From Streptomyces candidus (GTDB taxonomy: Bacteria > Actinomycetota > Actinomycetes > Streptomycetales > Streptomycetaceae): a stretch of 64,000 nucleotides of DNA. Position 1 is the first letter of the stretch; the number at the start of each line of letters is the position of its first letter. Positions 1 through 6,882 of the stretch are shown one piece after another. A program made the translations under genes and the position numbers. The stretch covers positions 62,001 to 126,000 of the forward strand of contig NZ_JACHEM010000003.1 in the NCBI RefSeq assembly GCF_014207445.1, given 5' to 3'. The notes below the pieces were generated by a model, which made no database searches, was not told the DNA's origin, and saw only the letters and a program-made list of their open reading frames with translations.

Positions 1-919
1 GCGCCATCCCGTCCGCGATCGACAGGTACCGCAGCAGCTCCTCGCAGGCCGCCACCACGCCCGCGTCGTCCGCCGCCCGGAACCGGGCCAGCTGCTCCGG
101 GTGCTCCAGCAGCGTGAACGTTCCCAGCGCGATCATGTTCGCGGTCGTCTCGTGCCCCGCGATGAGCAGGATCTCCGCGAGGTTGACCAGTTCCTCGCGG
201 TCCTCGAAGACGTCGATCATGTCGTCCAGCAGTCCGACGGGCAGCCCTTGCGCTCCGGCTTGTTTCCGCTCCACCAAATCGCCGATGTATGCGTCCAGGG
301 CGTCCCGTGCCGTCTCCACGTCCTCCTGCTCGGGTCCCCGCAGCAGTTTTCGCGACTGCTCCTCGAAGAAGTCGTGGTCCGCGTACGGGACCCCGAGCAG
401 CGCACAGATGACCATCGAGGGCACCGGCAACGCGAACGCGCTCACCAGGTCGGCCGGGGCGCCACGCTCCACCATCTCGTCCAGCAGCCGGTCCACGGTC
501 TCCTGGATCGCGGGCCGCAGCGCCGCGGTCCGCTTCAGCGTGAACCCGGGGATCAACTTCCGGCGCTGTACGTTGTGTTCGGGGTCGTCGACGCCCAACA
601 GCTCCACCCGCCTTCGCTCCACCTTCTCCAGCCGCCGCTGGAACACCGGGAACTCCGGCCGCGAGCGGTCCGACGAGAGCCGCTGGTCGGCGAGGAGCGC
701 CCGCGCCTCCGCGAGCCCGCTCACCATCCACACCTCGCTCCCGTCGTAGATCTCCACCCGGCTGACGGGCCGCCCCGACGCGCGCAGCGGCTCGTACCCG
801 GGCGGCGGGGCGTACGGGCAGGCGCGGTCCTGCGGAAAGACGACGGGCGACCCGGACAGGGGCGACCTGGCGACGGGGGTCTCGGTCTCGAACGTCTCGG
901 TCACGGGTGACTCAGTCAC
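1..919 (-). CDS. Cytochrome P450 (CYP105-like), 3' end outside window
   Basis: Heme-thiolate monooxygenase, normally fed electrons by a ferredoxin; the substrate cannot be read from sequence. About 306 residues are visible, reading from a GTG at 919 with GAGG seven bases upstream. Seen: the N-terminal P450 region (FPQDRACPYAPPPGYEPL), the C-helix stretch PEHNVQRRKLIPGFTLKR near 113-130, the I-helix oxygen-activation motif AGHETT at 254-259, and the K-helix ExxR (E294-R297). The heme-binding cysteine loop would lie beyond base 1, so integrity cannot be judged. The PEHNVQRR/FTLKR pattern is typical of Streptomyces CYP105 enzymes (family knowledge). No ferredoxin gene is visible upstream; it may be downstream, outside the window. 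Confidence 0.93.
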   Translation of the reverse strand, partial: MTESPVTETFETETPVARSPLSGSPVVFPQDRACPYAPPPGYEPLRASGRPVSRVEIYDGSEVWMVSGLAEARALLADQRLSSDRSRPEFPVFQRRLEKVERRRVELLGVDDPEHNVQRRKLIPGFTLKRTAALRPAIQETVDRLLDEMVERGAPADLVSAFALPVPSMVICALLGVPYADHDFFEEQSRKLLRGPEQEDVETARDALDAYIGDLVERKQAGAQGLPVGLLDDMIDVFEDREELVNLAEILLIAGHETTANMIALGTFTLLEHPEQLARFRAADDAGVVAACEELLRYLSIADGMA

Positions 920-1119
920 GGACAACCTCACAGGGAAGCGGAGGACCTCTACCGATCACTCCCCACTAGATGCCCGGGGCTCCCAGTCGGTCTACGCGAT
1001 GTTCGGCCAAAGGGCCGACGACGGGTGGGCCGGCCAGGTGACGAGGACCGTCTCGACAGGTCCGTACGTCCCGGCCACTCCGGCTTTCACCGGCACTCCG
1101 CCGTCGTACCGCGCGATCG

Positions 1120-1310
1120 GGTCCCGTTGTCGCCGAGGGCAACGAGGTGGTCTCCGAGGTCGAGGTGCCGCACCAGGAGTTGGGCCTGTTCCGCGCGGCC
1201 TCGTTCTGGACGGTCGAGGAGGGCGGATCGTGCGCGGCCGGGAGTACTGGACGGGCGTGGGCGCGGATCCGCGGCCGGAATGGCGGACGTCGATGGGCGA
1301 ACCCATGTGA
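1120..1310 (+). pseudogene. Remnant of a SnoaL/NTF2-like protein, frameshifted
   Basis: Two adjoining frames each give part of what looks like the C-terminal half of a SnoaL-like (NTF2-fold) protein. The first reads VVAEGNEVVSEVEVPH and then LGLFRAASFWTVEEG up to about 1220. The second reads RIVRGREYWTGVGADPRPEW and ends at the TGA at 1308-1310. Removing one frame break near 1220 (an apparent one-base deletion in gaggagggcgg) would restore a continuous domain. No plausible N-terminal half was found upstream. The NTF2 assignment rests on recognising the FRAASFWTVEDG/REYWTG pattern from memory, so it is moderate. No product is expected. Confidence 0.5.
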
Positions 1311-1423
1311 CGCCACCGCGGGCCCGAGCGGTTACCCGTACGGGCTACGGCGGGGCGTTCCTTAGCCTGAGTGGGTGACATGCGTGGCTGTACGCCCAGT
1401 CCGCGCAATTACCGTCCTGTCGC

Positions 1424-1915
1424 ATGGCTTCCTCCCGAACCGCCGCACCTCTCAACCGCAGACACCTGGGCACTGTGGCCGTGCTCGCCTGGGCGGGAGA
1501 ACACGCCGACGACGGACACGACGCGGCCTTCCTCCTCGCATACACCCTCGGTGACGGGACCGGCACCAGCGAAGAAGGCGAAGCCGCCGTCCGGGCCCTA
1601 CTCGCCGGTGCGAAGCTGCCGGTCGGCGGCGCGATCGTGAACGGTGCGCTGTCCAGCGTCCCGGTGACCCTCGTGGTGGACGGCAGCAACGCGGTGCTGA
1701 CCCTGCCGCCCCTCAACGTCACGTGCAGCGTCCCGCCCCAGTGGACCGCCGCGGCCGAGAAGCGCGGGCAGGTGCACCTGATGTTCACCACCCGCCCCTG
1801 GCCGTACCACCGGCCCGGACAGCCGGTCACCCGGGAGCAGCTCCAGGCGTTCGTGGGCGACGAGGACACCATCCGTGCCGCCGCCCACTGCCGTCTCCCG
1901 GCCGCGCCACCGTAG
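1424..1915 (+). CDS. Small conserved protein, DUF5949-like
   Basis: 163-residue cytoplasmic-looking protein with no signal peptide or membrane segment. It resembles the streptomycete DUF5949 family: an N-terminal LGTVAVLAWAGE strand, LLAYTLGDG, a central LPVTLVV-type strand (here VPVTLVVDG), LNVTCSVPPQWTAAA and the conserved HLMFTTRPWP near residues 120-130. The ATG at 1424 is the only good start: an in-frame TGA lies at 1376. There is no clear Shine-Dalgarno; a TACCGT sits eight bases before the ATG. Function is unknown. It stands alone, convergent with the secreted-protein block that follows. Confidence 0.6.
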   Translation: MASSRTAAPLNRRHLGTVAVLAWAGEHADDGHDAAFLLAYTLGDGTGTSEEGEAAVRALLAGAKLPVGGAIVNGALSSVPVTLVVDGSNAVLTLPPLNVTCSVPPQWTAAAEKRGQVHLMFTTRPWPYHRPGQPVTREQLQAFVGDEDTIRAAAHCRLPAAPP

Positions 1916-2074
1916 GTTCCGCTCGCGGGTGTCACCGCCGGTACGGCCGCTGCCGGGAGCGAGGCGGAGAGCGTGGCGGCCAGCTCCCCCGGTGTCGTAT
2001 CCGACAACCTGGGCCAGGTTGCGGCGCGCACGTCCTGGTCCGCGTACGACCGCTCCGGCCGGACCGCCCCCTCG

Positions 2075-2389
2075 TCAGCCGAGGGGAAGCCCACCGAGCA
2101 TCGTGCCCGTACTGTTGCCGCCGACCGCGCTGCCGAGCAGCTTCCCCGGGGCCGCGTTCTTCGCGTCACTCGCCGTCCTGGCCACGCCCTTCGCGGAGTC
2201 GACGAGCGGGATCGGAGCGCCGAGCGGCTCGGAGTGGGCGTGGTCGGCCCCCACCACCTGCGCCACACCCGGGTGGGCGCTCGTCGAGGGACTGGCCGGC
2301 ATGCGGGACTCCGCGACCGCCGACGAGGAACCCGCACCTACGACCACCATCGACGCGGCCAGAACCGAAGCCGCCTTCGTGCGCTTCAT
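2075..2389 (-). CDS. Small secreted protein ending LGGLPLG
   Basis: 104 residues. A Sec signal peptide (basic MKRTK, hydrophobic stretch to residue ~22, SSAVA cleavage site near 26) is followed by a short, low-complexity mature part rich in A, S, G and P that ends GTMLGGLPLG. Good ribosome site GAGGAAATTTCT before the ATG. No known enzymatic domain. The last residues closely match the tail of the secreted protein at 3836-4075 (LLGGLPLGG), and the two genes bracket the chaplin pair on the same strand. That suggests a shared wall or surface role, but this is inference only. The 157 bases between its stop and 1917 hold nothing I can support. Confidence 0.7.
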   Translation of the reverse strand: MKRTKAASVLAASMVVVGAGSSSAVAESRMPASPSTSAHPGVAQVVGADHAHSEPLGAPIPLVDSAKGVARTASDAKNAAPGKLLGSAVGGNSTGTMLGGLPLG

Positions 2390-2439
2390 AGAAATTTCCT
2401 CATTCCGTGCGGGGTGGGTTTCGTCTGTCTGTGCCGGCT

Positions 2440-3267
2440 TCAGCGCTGGGCGACGCGTCCGCGACGGGTCAGCAGTACGCCACCGCCCAGAAGGGCCATG
2501 CTCAGGGCAGCGGCGCCACCGAGCTCGCCGGCCCCGGTGTCGGCGAGGAGTGCCTTGCCGGCCTCGGCGCGCTGAACGGGCGTCTCGACAGTGCGCGGCT
2601 TACCCGGCCCTGCGGACTTGCCGGGCGTCGGCTCCGACGGCGGCCGGCTCACCGGGGGTTTGCCGACCGGGGGATTGCCGACGACCGGGGGGACGACGAC
2701 CGGCGGCTCGCCGACGGGCGGCTTGCCCGACGGGGGCTGGTCAGCAGGGGGCTGCTCCGACGGGGGCTGGTCTACCGGCGGCTCGCCGGGGGGCTCTTCG
2801 TCGGCGGGGGGCTGGTCCGTCGGAGGCTCGTCGGCGGGGGGCTGGTCCTTCGGCGGCTGATCCGTCGGGGGTACGTCGGCGGGCGGCTCGTCCGCCGGAG
2901 GCTGGTCTGCCGGGTGCTCGTAGGCGGGTGGCTCTTCTGCCGGGTGCTCGTAGGCGGGCGGCTCTTCCGCGGGGGGCTCATGGGACCGGGGCGTGCCGGT
3001 CGGCGGCCGACCTGCCGGAGGGATCGGCCCGTTGGCGCACTTGTTGCCGAACGCGGGGTTCAGCAGGCCGATGACGTCGACCGTGTTGCCGCAGGCGTTC
3101 ACGGGAACATGTGCCGGAACCTGCGCGCTGTTGCCGGAGAGAGCACCCGGCGAGTCCGAGGCCGTGCCCTCGCTCACCGCGTCGGCGTAGGCATGGCCCC
3201 CGGTCATGGAGAGGACGCCCGAGACGGCTGCGGTTACCAGCACGCTCTTTCGCAATACTTGTCGCAC
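2440..3267 (-). CDS. Long chaplin with LAXTG sortase signal
   Basis: 275-residue covalently anchored surface protein. Order: signal peptide 1-30; one chaplin domain at about 38-79 with the two conserved cysteines (C59, C77) and the core GLLNPAFGNKC; a long spacer from about 96 to 212 in which PP recurs about every five residues (PPADE, PPADQ, PPTDQ types); sortase signal LADTG at 241-245; hydrophobic segment ~249-266; basic tail RRGRVAQR. Chaplins assemble into amyloid-like fibrils that lower water surface tension and coat aerial hyphae. Long chaplins (ChpA-C) classically carry two chaplin domains before the anchor. This one has a single domain on an acidic proline stalk, which is unusual. 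It lies downstream of a short chaplin, separated by a hairpin. Confidence 0.93.
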   Translation of the reverse strand: MRQVLRKSVLVTAAVSGVLSMTGGHAYADAVSEGTASDSPGALSGNSAQVPAHVPVNACGNTVDVIGLLNPAFGNKCANGPIPPAGRPPTGTPRSHEPPAEEPPAYEHPAEEPPAYEHPADQPPADEPPADVPPTDQPPKDQPPADEPPTDQPPADEEPPGEPPVDQPPSEQPPADQPPSGKPPVGEPPVVVPPVVGNPPVGKPPVSRPPSEPTPGKSAGPGKPRTVETPVQRAEAGKALLADTGAGELGGAAALSMALLGGGVLLTRRGRVAQR

Positions 3268-3337
3268 TTCGCCGTTCCCTGTCTTTCATGCTTGCGGGGG
3301 AGCCGATTGCTCGTCCACACATGCGGAGGCGCTGATT

Positions 3338-3378
3338 GGTCGGCCCCTGAGTACATGGCGCGTACTCAGGGGCCGACC
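3338..3378 (-). terminator. Perfect 17-bp hairpin between the two chaplins
   Basis: Arms 3338-3354 and 3362-3378 are perfect inverted repeats (core GGCCCCTGAGTAC) around a 7-base loop. The hairpin lies about 34 bases past the short chaplin stop and upstream of the long chaplin start, so it probably ends or attenuates the short-chaplin transcript and uncouples the two levels. There is no strong T-run, as is common in streptomycetes. Confidence 0.7.
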
Positions 3379-3411
3379 GGGTTCCGAACGCGCGAGGGTT
3401 CGGATGCTGAA

Positions 3412-3645
3412 TTACTTGTTGACGCAGGTGTTGCCGAAGGCCGGGTTCAGCAGACCGATCACGTTGACGGTGTTGCCGCAGAAGTTCACGGGCACCTCGA
3501 CCGGAACCTGGACCACGTTCCCGGAGACGACGCCGGGGGAGTTCGATGCCACGGCCTCGGCCTCGGCTTCTGCCATGGCGGGGGAGGCCGCACCCAGGGC
3601 CATCAGCGAACCGGCGAAAACCACGGCGAACTTCTTGTACTTCAT
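3412..3645 (-). CDS. Short chaplin (ChpE/ChpH type)
   Basis: 77 residues: Sec signal peptide (MKYKKFAVVFAGSLMALGAA, cleavage after PAMA near 25) and one chaplin domain with NSPGVVSGN, VPVNFCGNTVNVIGLLNPAF and the second cysteine in GNTC. It ends CVNK with no anchor, as in secreted short chaplins, which form the fibril matrix that wall-anchored long chaplins tether. The ATG at 3645 is chosen because the signal peptide begins there and AGG lies ten bases upstream; upstream in-frame codons lack coding character. About 190 bases of promoter-bearing sequence separate it from the next gene upstream. Short and long chaplins lie side by side, as in some S. coelicolor chp pairs (recollection). Confidence 0.95.
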   Translation of the reverse strand: MKYKKFAVVFAGSLMALGAASPAMAEAEAEAVASNSPGVVSGNVVQVPVEVPVNFCGNTVNVIGLLNPAFGNTCVNK

Positions 3646-3835
3646 TGCGTGACCTTTCTTTCGGTGGCACCCTGAACAGCCACGTATTTCGCGCTGCACG
3701 AGTCCACATGGGAATCCCGTAGTGCCGCCGTCTTCATACATAACGATCTGACGGCAGGGAGGAAACTCACTCAATTCCGTGAATTTTCCTTGTCACCTGA
3801 AAGGCCACTGCATACAAGTCGGCGAATGAAGGGGC

Positions 3836-4075
3836 TCAGCCCCCAAGAGGAAGACCGCCGAGAAGTCCTGCGGGGACGGCCGCGGCGGGGGGCCCGCCCC
3901 TGGTCAGACCTCCCAGGACAGGGAGCCCGCCGAGCAGGTCGTCGGCCGCCGCGGCGGCGGGACGGGGCGCCGGGGGCACCTCGGGGGTCGCGGCCCGAGC
4001 GGTGCTGGCGGTTACCAGGGCCGAGGCGGAGACGAGGGCGGCGAGAGCGGCGGCGCAGGCCTGCTGGTGGCGCAT
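3836..4075 (-). CDS. Small secreted protein with two LLGGLP motifs
   Basis: 79 residues: signal peptide (cysteine at 7, hydrophobic to ~23, ARA cleavage near 28) and a mature part of alanine/proline followed by DDLLGGLPVLGG and, at the C-terminus, GLLGGLPLGG. Strong ribosome site AGGAG seven bases before the ATG at 4075. No enzymatic domain. The duplicated hydrophobic motif is shared with the protein at 2075-2389, and both flank the chaplins in the same direction. The glycine/leucine tail resembles short assembly or membrane-interacting segments, but no function is established. The real gene is easy to miss because a much longer spurious frame overlaps it. Confidence 0.72.
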   Translation of the reverse strand: MRHQQACAAALAALVSASALVTASTARAATPEVPPAPRPAAAAADDLLGGLPVLGGLTRGGPPAAAVPAGLLGGLPLGG

Positions 4076-4419
4076 TGACTTCTCCTGCGTGATTCGGCTG
4101 GTCGCAGGCGCAACGAGCCGCACCCTTCGGAAGTAACGCTCCGTCCCGTGGCATTCGCGCCCTGATCGGTGCCCCGTCCCTCTGGGGGCAGCCGCGGCCC
4201 GCAGGCCCGCCAACGCCGCGGATACGGAACGGAACAACCGCATACCCGCTCGGCGCTCGGCAGGGAGTGGCCGCCCGAGGTGGGGAGATCGCGCAATAAC
4301 GTTCCGGCGCTCCCCTCGTTTCCCAGGTGTGCGCGCGTCGGCCCGTTCCCTGGCGTGCGTGCGCGAAAAGGGGGCCCGAACCCATTGCGGCCCCCTTTTC
4401 GCAGCTCGGGGTGTGGCGC
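4076..4419. other. Intergenic region upstream of the surface-protein block
   Basis: 344 bases with no supported gene. It holds the lipase terminator (4363-4402) and should contain the minus-strand promoter for the secreted protein at 3836-4075. No clear -35/-10 pair was identified. Confidence 0.5.
4363..4402 (-). terminator. Hairpin terminator of the lipase gene
   Basis: Perfect 14-bp arms at 4363-4376 (GCGAAAAGGGGGCC) and 4389-4402 with a 12-base loop, 17 bases past the lipase stop. The arms contain runs of A and T, so it also works as a near-canonical terminator on the opposite strand. Confidence 0.8.
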
Positions 4420-5622
4420 CTAGCAGTTGCCGGTGGAGGGCTTGCCTGTGAAGCGGTCGGTCAGCCAGTCCATGGCCGGGGACGCTCCGGCCGTCACCCC
4501 GCCGATGTGGCCGAGGAGGGGGTGCGAGCGCCACTGGACGTTTGCGCCCGTCCTGCACCAGTCGGCCCGGAGCCGGGCGCCTACCTGGTACGGGATCAGT
4601 TCGTCGACGCCGCCGTGGTAGAGGTACACCGGGTGGTCGGGGGCGTGGGTGCCGAGCCTTGAGTCCGCGAGCCTGGCTTGCCAGTCGGGGGCTTCCAGCG
4701 GGTTCCTGGTGGTGACCTCGCTGATGCGCTTGAACGGGGCGGAGATCGAGTTGATCGCCACGCAGTTCTTCCGCATGAAGTCGACGTACGCCTTGCCCCG
4801 CATGTTGAGGTACGAGTCGAGATTCAGCTCGGGGTAGGCCGTGTCGTGACCGGCCGCCGCCATGAGGATGAGGCCCGCGCCGACGTTGCCGTCGTTGAAC
4901 GCGGCGACCTCCATCAGGTCGGCGGGGACGCCGCCGGTCGCCGTGCCCTTGACGTTCAGTTCGGGGGCGTAGGAGTCGTGCAGTTCGGCCGCCCAGCTGC
5001 TGGCCTGGCCGCCCTGCGAGTAGCCCATGATGCCGACCGGGGAGGCGGGAGTGAGGCCGGTGGCGGAGGGCGGGAGGCGAAGGGCGGCGCGGGCGGCGTC
5101 CAGGACGGCGTGGCCCTCGGCGCGGCCGACGGTGTACGTGTGGTCGCCGGGGGTGCCGAGTCCCTCGTAGTCGGTGACGGCGACCGCCCAGCCCCGTTGC
5201 ACGGCCTGGTTGATGAGGGTCGCTTCGACGGTCGTGCCGTGCGGAAAGCCCGCGCTCGGGGCGCACTGGTCACCCATGCCTACCGTGCCGACGGCGTACG
5301 TGACGAGGGGGCGCGGGCCCTTCCTGCCGTCCTTGGGCACGATGACCGTGCCGGAGACGGTGTTCGGTGCGCCCTTCGCGGTCGTCGAGCGGTACTCGAT
5401 GTGCCACGCGTCGGTGTTCGTGGGCTGCAGGGGGACGGTGCGGAAGGCGGTGGGTGAGGTGGAGACGAGGTCGCCGGGCGCGGCGGCGGTCTGCGCGGCC
5501 GGAGCCCGGGTAGAGGTGGGCGCGTTCTCGGCGGCCGTCGCCGTCGCGGCGGACGGCAGGGCGGCGGACAGGGCGAGGGCTGCGGACGCCGCGAGCACTC
5601 TGTGACGTACGGACACGGACAT
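4420..5622 (-). CDS. Secreted lipase (LIP/secretory lipase family)
   Basis: 400-residue extracellular alpha/beta hydrolase. Signal peptide 1-31 (ATATAAE cleavage region). Nucleophile elbow GYSQGG with Ser202; likely catalytic Asp in YHGGVDELIPY and His in HPLLGHIGG near the C-terminus. The layout fits the secretory lipase family (fungal LIP and actinobacterial homologues) that hydrolyses triglycerides or other esters. Two cysteines, one in GDQCAP and one at the C-terminus, may form disulfides. ATG at 5622 with GGGAG upstream starts directly at the signal peptide. It is followed by a strong terminator and transcribed in the same direction as the AraC-type gene behind it, so it may be that regulator's target; this is inference. 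Confidence 0.88.
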   Translation of the reverse strand: MSVSVRHRVLAASAALALSAALPSAATATAAENAPTSTRAPAAQTAAAPGDLVSTSPTAFRTVPLQPTNTDAWHIEYRSTTAKGAPNTVSGTVIVPKDGRKGPRPLVTYAVGTVGMGDQCAPSAGFPHGTTVEATLINQAVQRGWAVAVTDYEGLGTPGDHTYTVGRAEGHAVLDAARAALRLPPSATGLTPASPVGIMGYSQGGQASSWAAELHDSYAPELNVKGTATGGVPADLMEVAAFNDGNVGAGLILMAAAGHDTAYPELNLDSYLNMRGKAYVDFMRKNCVAINSISAPFKRISEVTTRNPLEAPDWQARLADSRLGTHAPDHPVYLYHGGVDELIPYQVGARLRADWCRTGANVQWRSHPLLGHIGGVTAGASPAMDWLTDRFTGKPSTGNC

Positions 5623-5756
5623 ACGGCTCTCCCTACGAGCAGCGAGTGGGGGGATGGGGGGTGCGGCTCTCTCGTACGGCGGTCTGGCGCGGCATTGCGG
5701 ATGTGTGTGAGGAGAACGTAGTGACAGGGAACGAGGAAAGGCGCTGACCGGAATGC

Positions 5757-6791
5757 TCAGCTTCGCTGACGCGGAGTCCCGTACGTGTGCACCGCCACTC
5801 GGTACGCACCCGGTGTCGTCCCCGTCCACCTGCGGAACGCCCGGTGGAAGCTGGTGTCCTCCGAGAAGCCGAGCCGTGCCGCGAGTTCGGCGATCGGCTC
5901 GCGGCCCTCGGTGAGGCCGGCGATCGCGGCGTCCCTGCGCACGGCGTCCTTGAGCTGCTGGAACGACGTGTTCTCGCGGTCGAGGCGACGGCGCAGGGTC
6001 GCCGGGCTGACAGCGAGGCGGGCGGCGGTCTGGGTCAGCGTCGGCAGACGGGGGGAGGTGCGCAGCGAGCGGGCGAGGGAGCGGCGCACCTGCTCGGCGA
6101 CGGTCGTGCCGTACTCGCGCCGGGTGAGGAGGTCGAACGGGGCGCGGCGGAGGAGCGCGTCGAGGGCCGCCTCGTCCCGGACGAGCGGTGCGTCCAGCCA
6201 GTGGGCGTCGAAGCCGGCGGCGGTCCGGGCGGCCCCGAAGCGCACCGGGCAGCCGAAGAGGGACTCGTACTCGTCCTGGTGGGGCGGCGGCGGATAGCCG
6301 AACTCCGCCCAGAGCAGCGGGAGGCGACGACCCGTCAGCCAGCTGCACAGCCGGTGCCAGATGATCAACATGCACTCGGTGAGGAAGCGGTCCTCGTCGG
6401 TGTGGAGCGGGTTGTGCACGGTGAAGACCGCTTCGGTCCCGGTCCGGCGCAGGGTGAGGTCGGGCCCGCCGTCGAAGAGGGCGTAGAAGGCGGTTCCGCG
6501 TTCCGTCGCGCGGCCGAGGTCGGGGCAGGCCAGCGCGGCGTAACACATCATCGCGAAGGTGCCGGGGCGGCTGCGGGTGGCGGAGAGGCCCAGGAACTCG
6601 TCCTGGGTCGTGCGGTACAGCGCCCGGAAGAGGCGGGCGAACTGGACGCTCGTGACCCTGGCCCGGTCGTCCCCGAGGAGGAGCGGCGGGATCTGCGCCG
6701 CCTGCAGCAGCGGGACGGTGTCCGCGCCGGCGCGTTCGGCCCCGCGCAGCACGGCGCGTACATGGTGCACGGTGATCGTCCGCTTCCCCAT
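5757..6791 (-). CDS. AraC-family regulator with arabinose-binding-like N-domain
   Basis: 344 residues. The N-terminal ~200 residues match the ArgR/OruR-type ligand-binding region (LLQAAQIPPLLL, FLGLSATRSRPGTFAMM). The C-terminal ~85 residues contain two helix-turn-helices of the AraC type, with LAVSPATLRRRL and the signature IAELAARLGFSEDTSFHRAF before RRWTGTTPGAYR. The ligand is unknown. The start is set at the ATG at 6791: a TACCGT -10 element sits exactly six bases upstream, predicting a leaderless mRNA, and longer in-frame starts would run into the divergent gene. It is divergent from the acyl-CoA ligase at 6883 and upstream of a lipase, which suggests control of lipid or ester use. Confidence 0.88.
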   Translation of the reverse strand: MGKRTITVHHVRAVLRGAERAGADTVPLLQAAQIPPLLLGDDRARVTSVQFARLFRALYRTTQDEFLGLSATRSRPGTFAMMCYAALACPDLGRATERGTAFYALFDGGPDLTLRRTGTEAVFTVHNPLHTDEDRFLTECMLIIWHRLCSWLTGRRLPLLWAEFGYPPPPHQDEYESLFGCPVRFGAARTAAGFDAHWLDAPLVRDEAALDALLRRAPFDLLTRREYGTTVAEQVRRSLARSLRTSPRLPTLTQTAARLAVSPATLRRRLDRENTSFQQLKDAVRRDAAIAGLTEGREPIAELAARLGFSEDTSFHRAFRRWTGTTPGAYRVAVHTYGTPRQRS

Positions 6792-6797
6792 GGCGCG

Positions 6798-6803
6798 ACG
6801 GTA
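6798..6803 (-). promoter_or_regulatory. -10 element TACCGT, leaderless AraC gene
   Basis: TACCGT lies on the minus strand with exactly six bases to the ATG at 6791, so transcription should begin at or beside the A of the start codon. No Shine-Dalgarno is present. Confidence 0.5.
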
Positions 6804-6870
6804 GCGGCTTTGAGCGCGCGGGTCAGCGGGGGTGACGTTTCCCGTCATCTCCCCCACTGCCGTACGTACT

Positions 6871-6876
6871 TACCTT
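6871..6876 (+). promoter_or_regulatory. -10 element TACCTT, leaderless acyl-CoA ligase gene
   Basis: TACCTT is followed by six bases and the ATG at 6883, with no ribosome site between. It is back to back with the AraC -10 element, 67 bases away, so one bound regulator could affect both promoters. Confidence 0.5.
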
Positions 6877-6882
6877 CGAGTC

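Noticed and set aside
1..4100. Secondary-metabolite cluster (P450, SnoaL-like, lipase)
   Set aside because: No synthase, terpene cyclase, NRPS/PKS or tailoring set is present; the P450 and the broken SnoaL-like gene are isolated.
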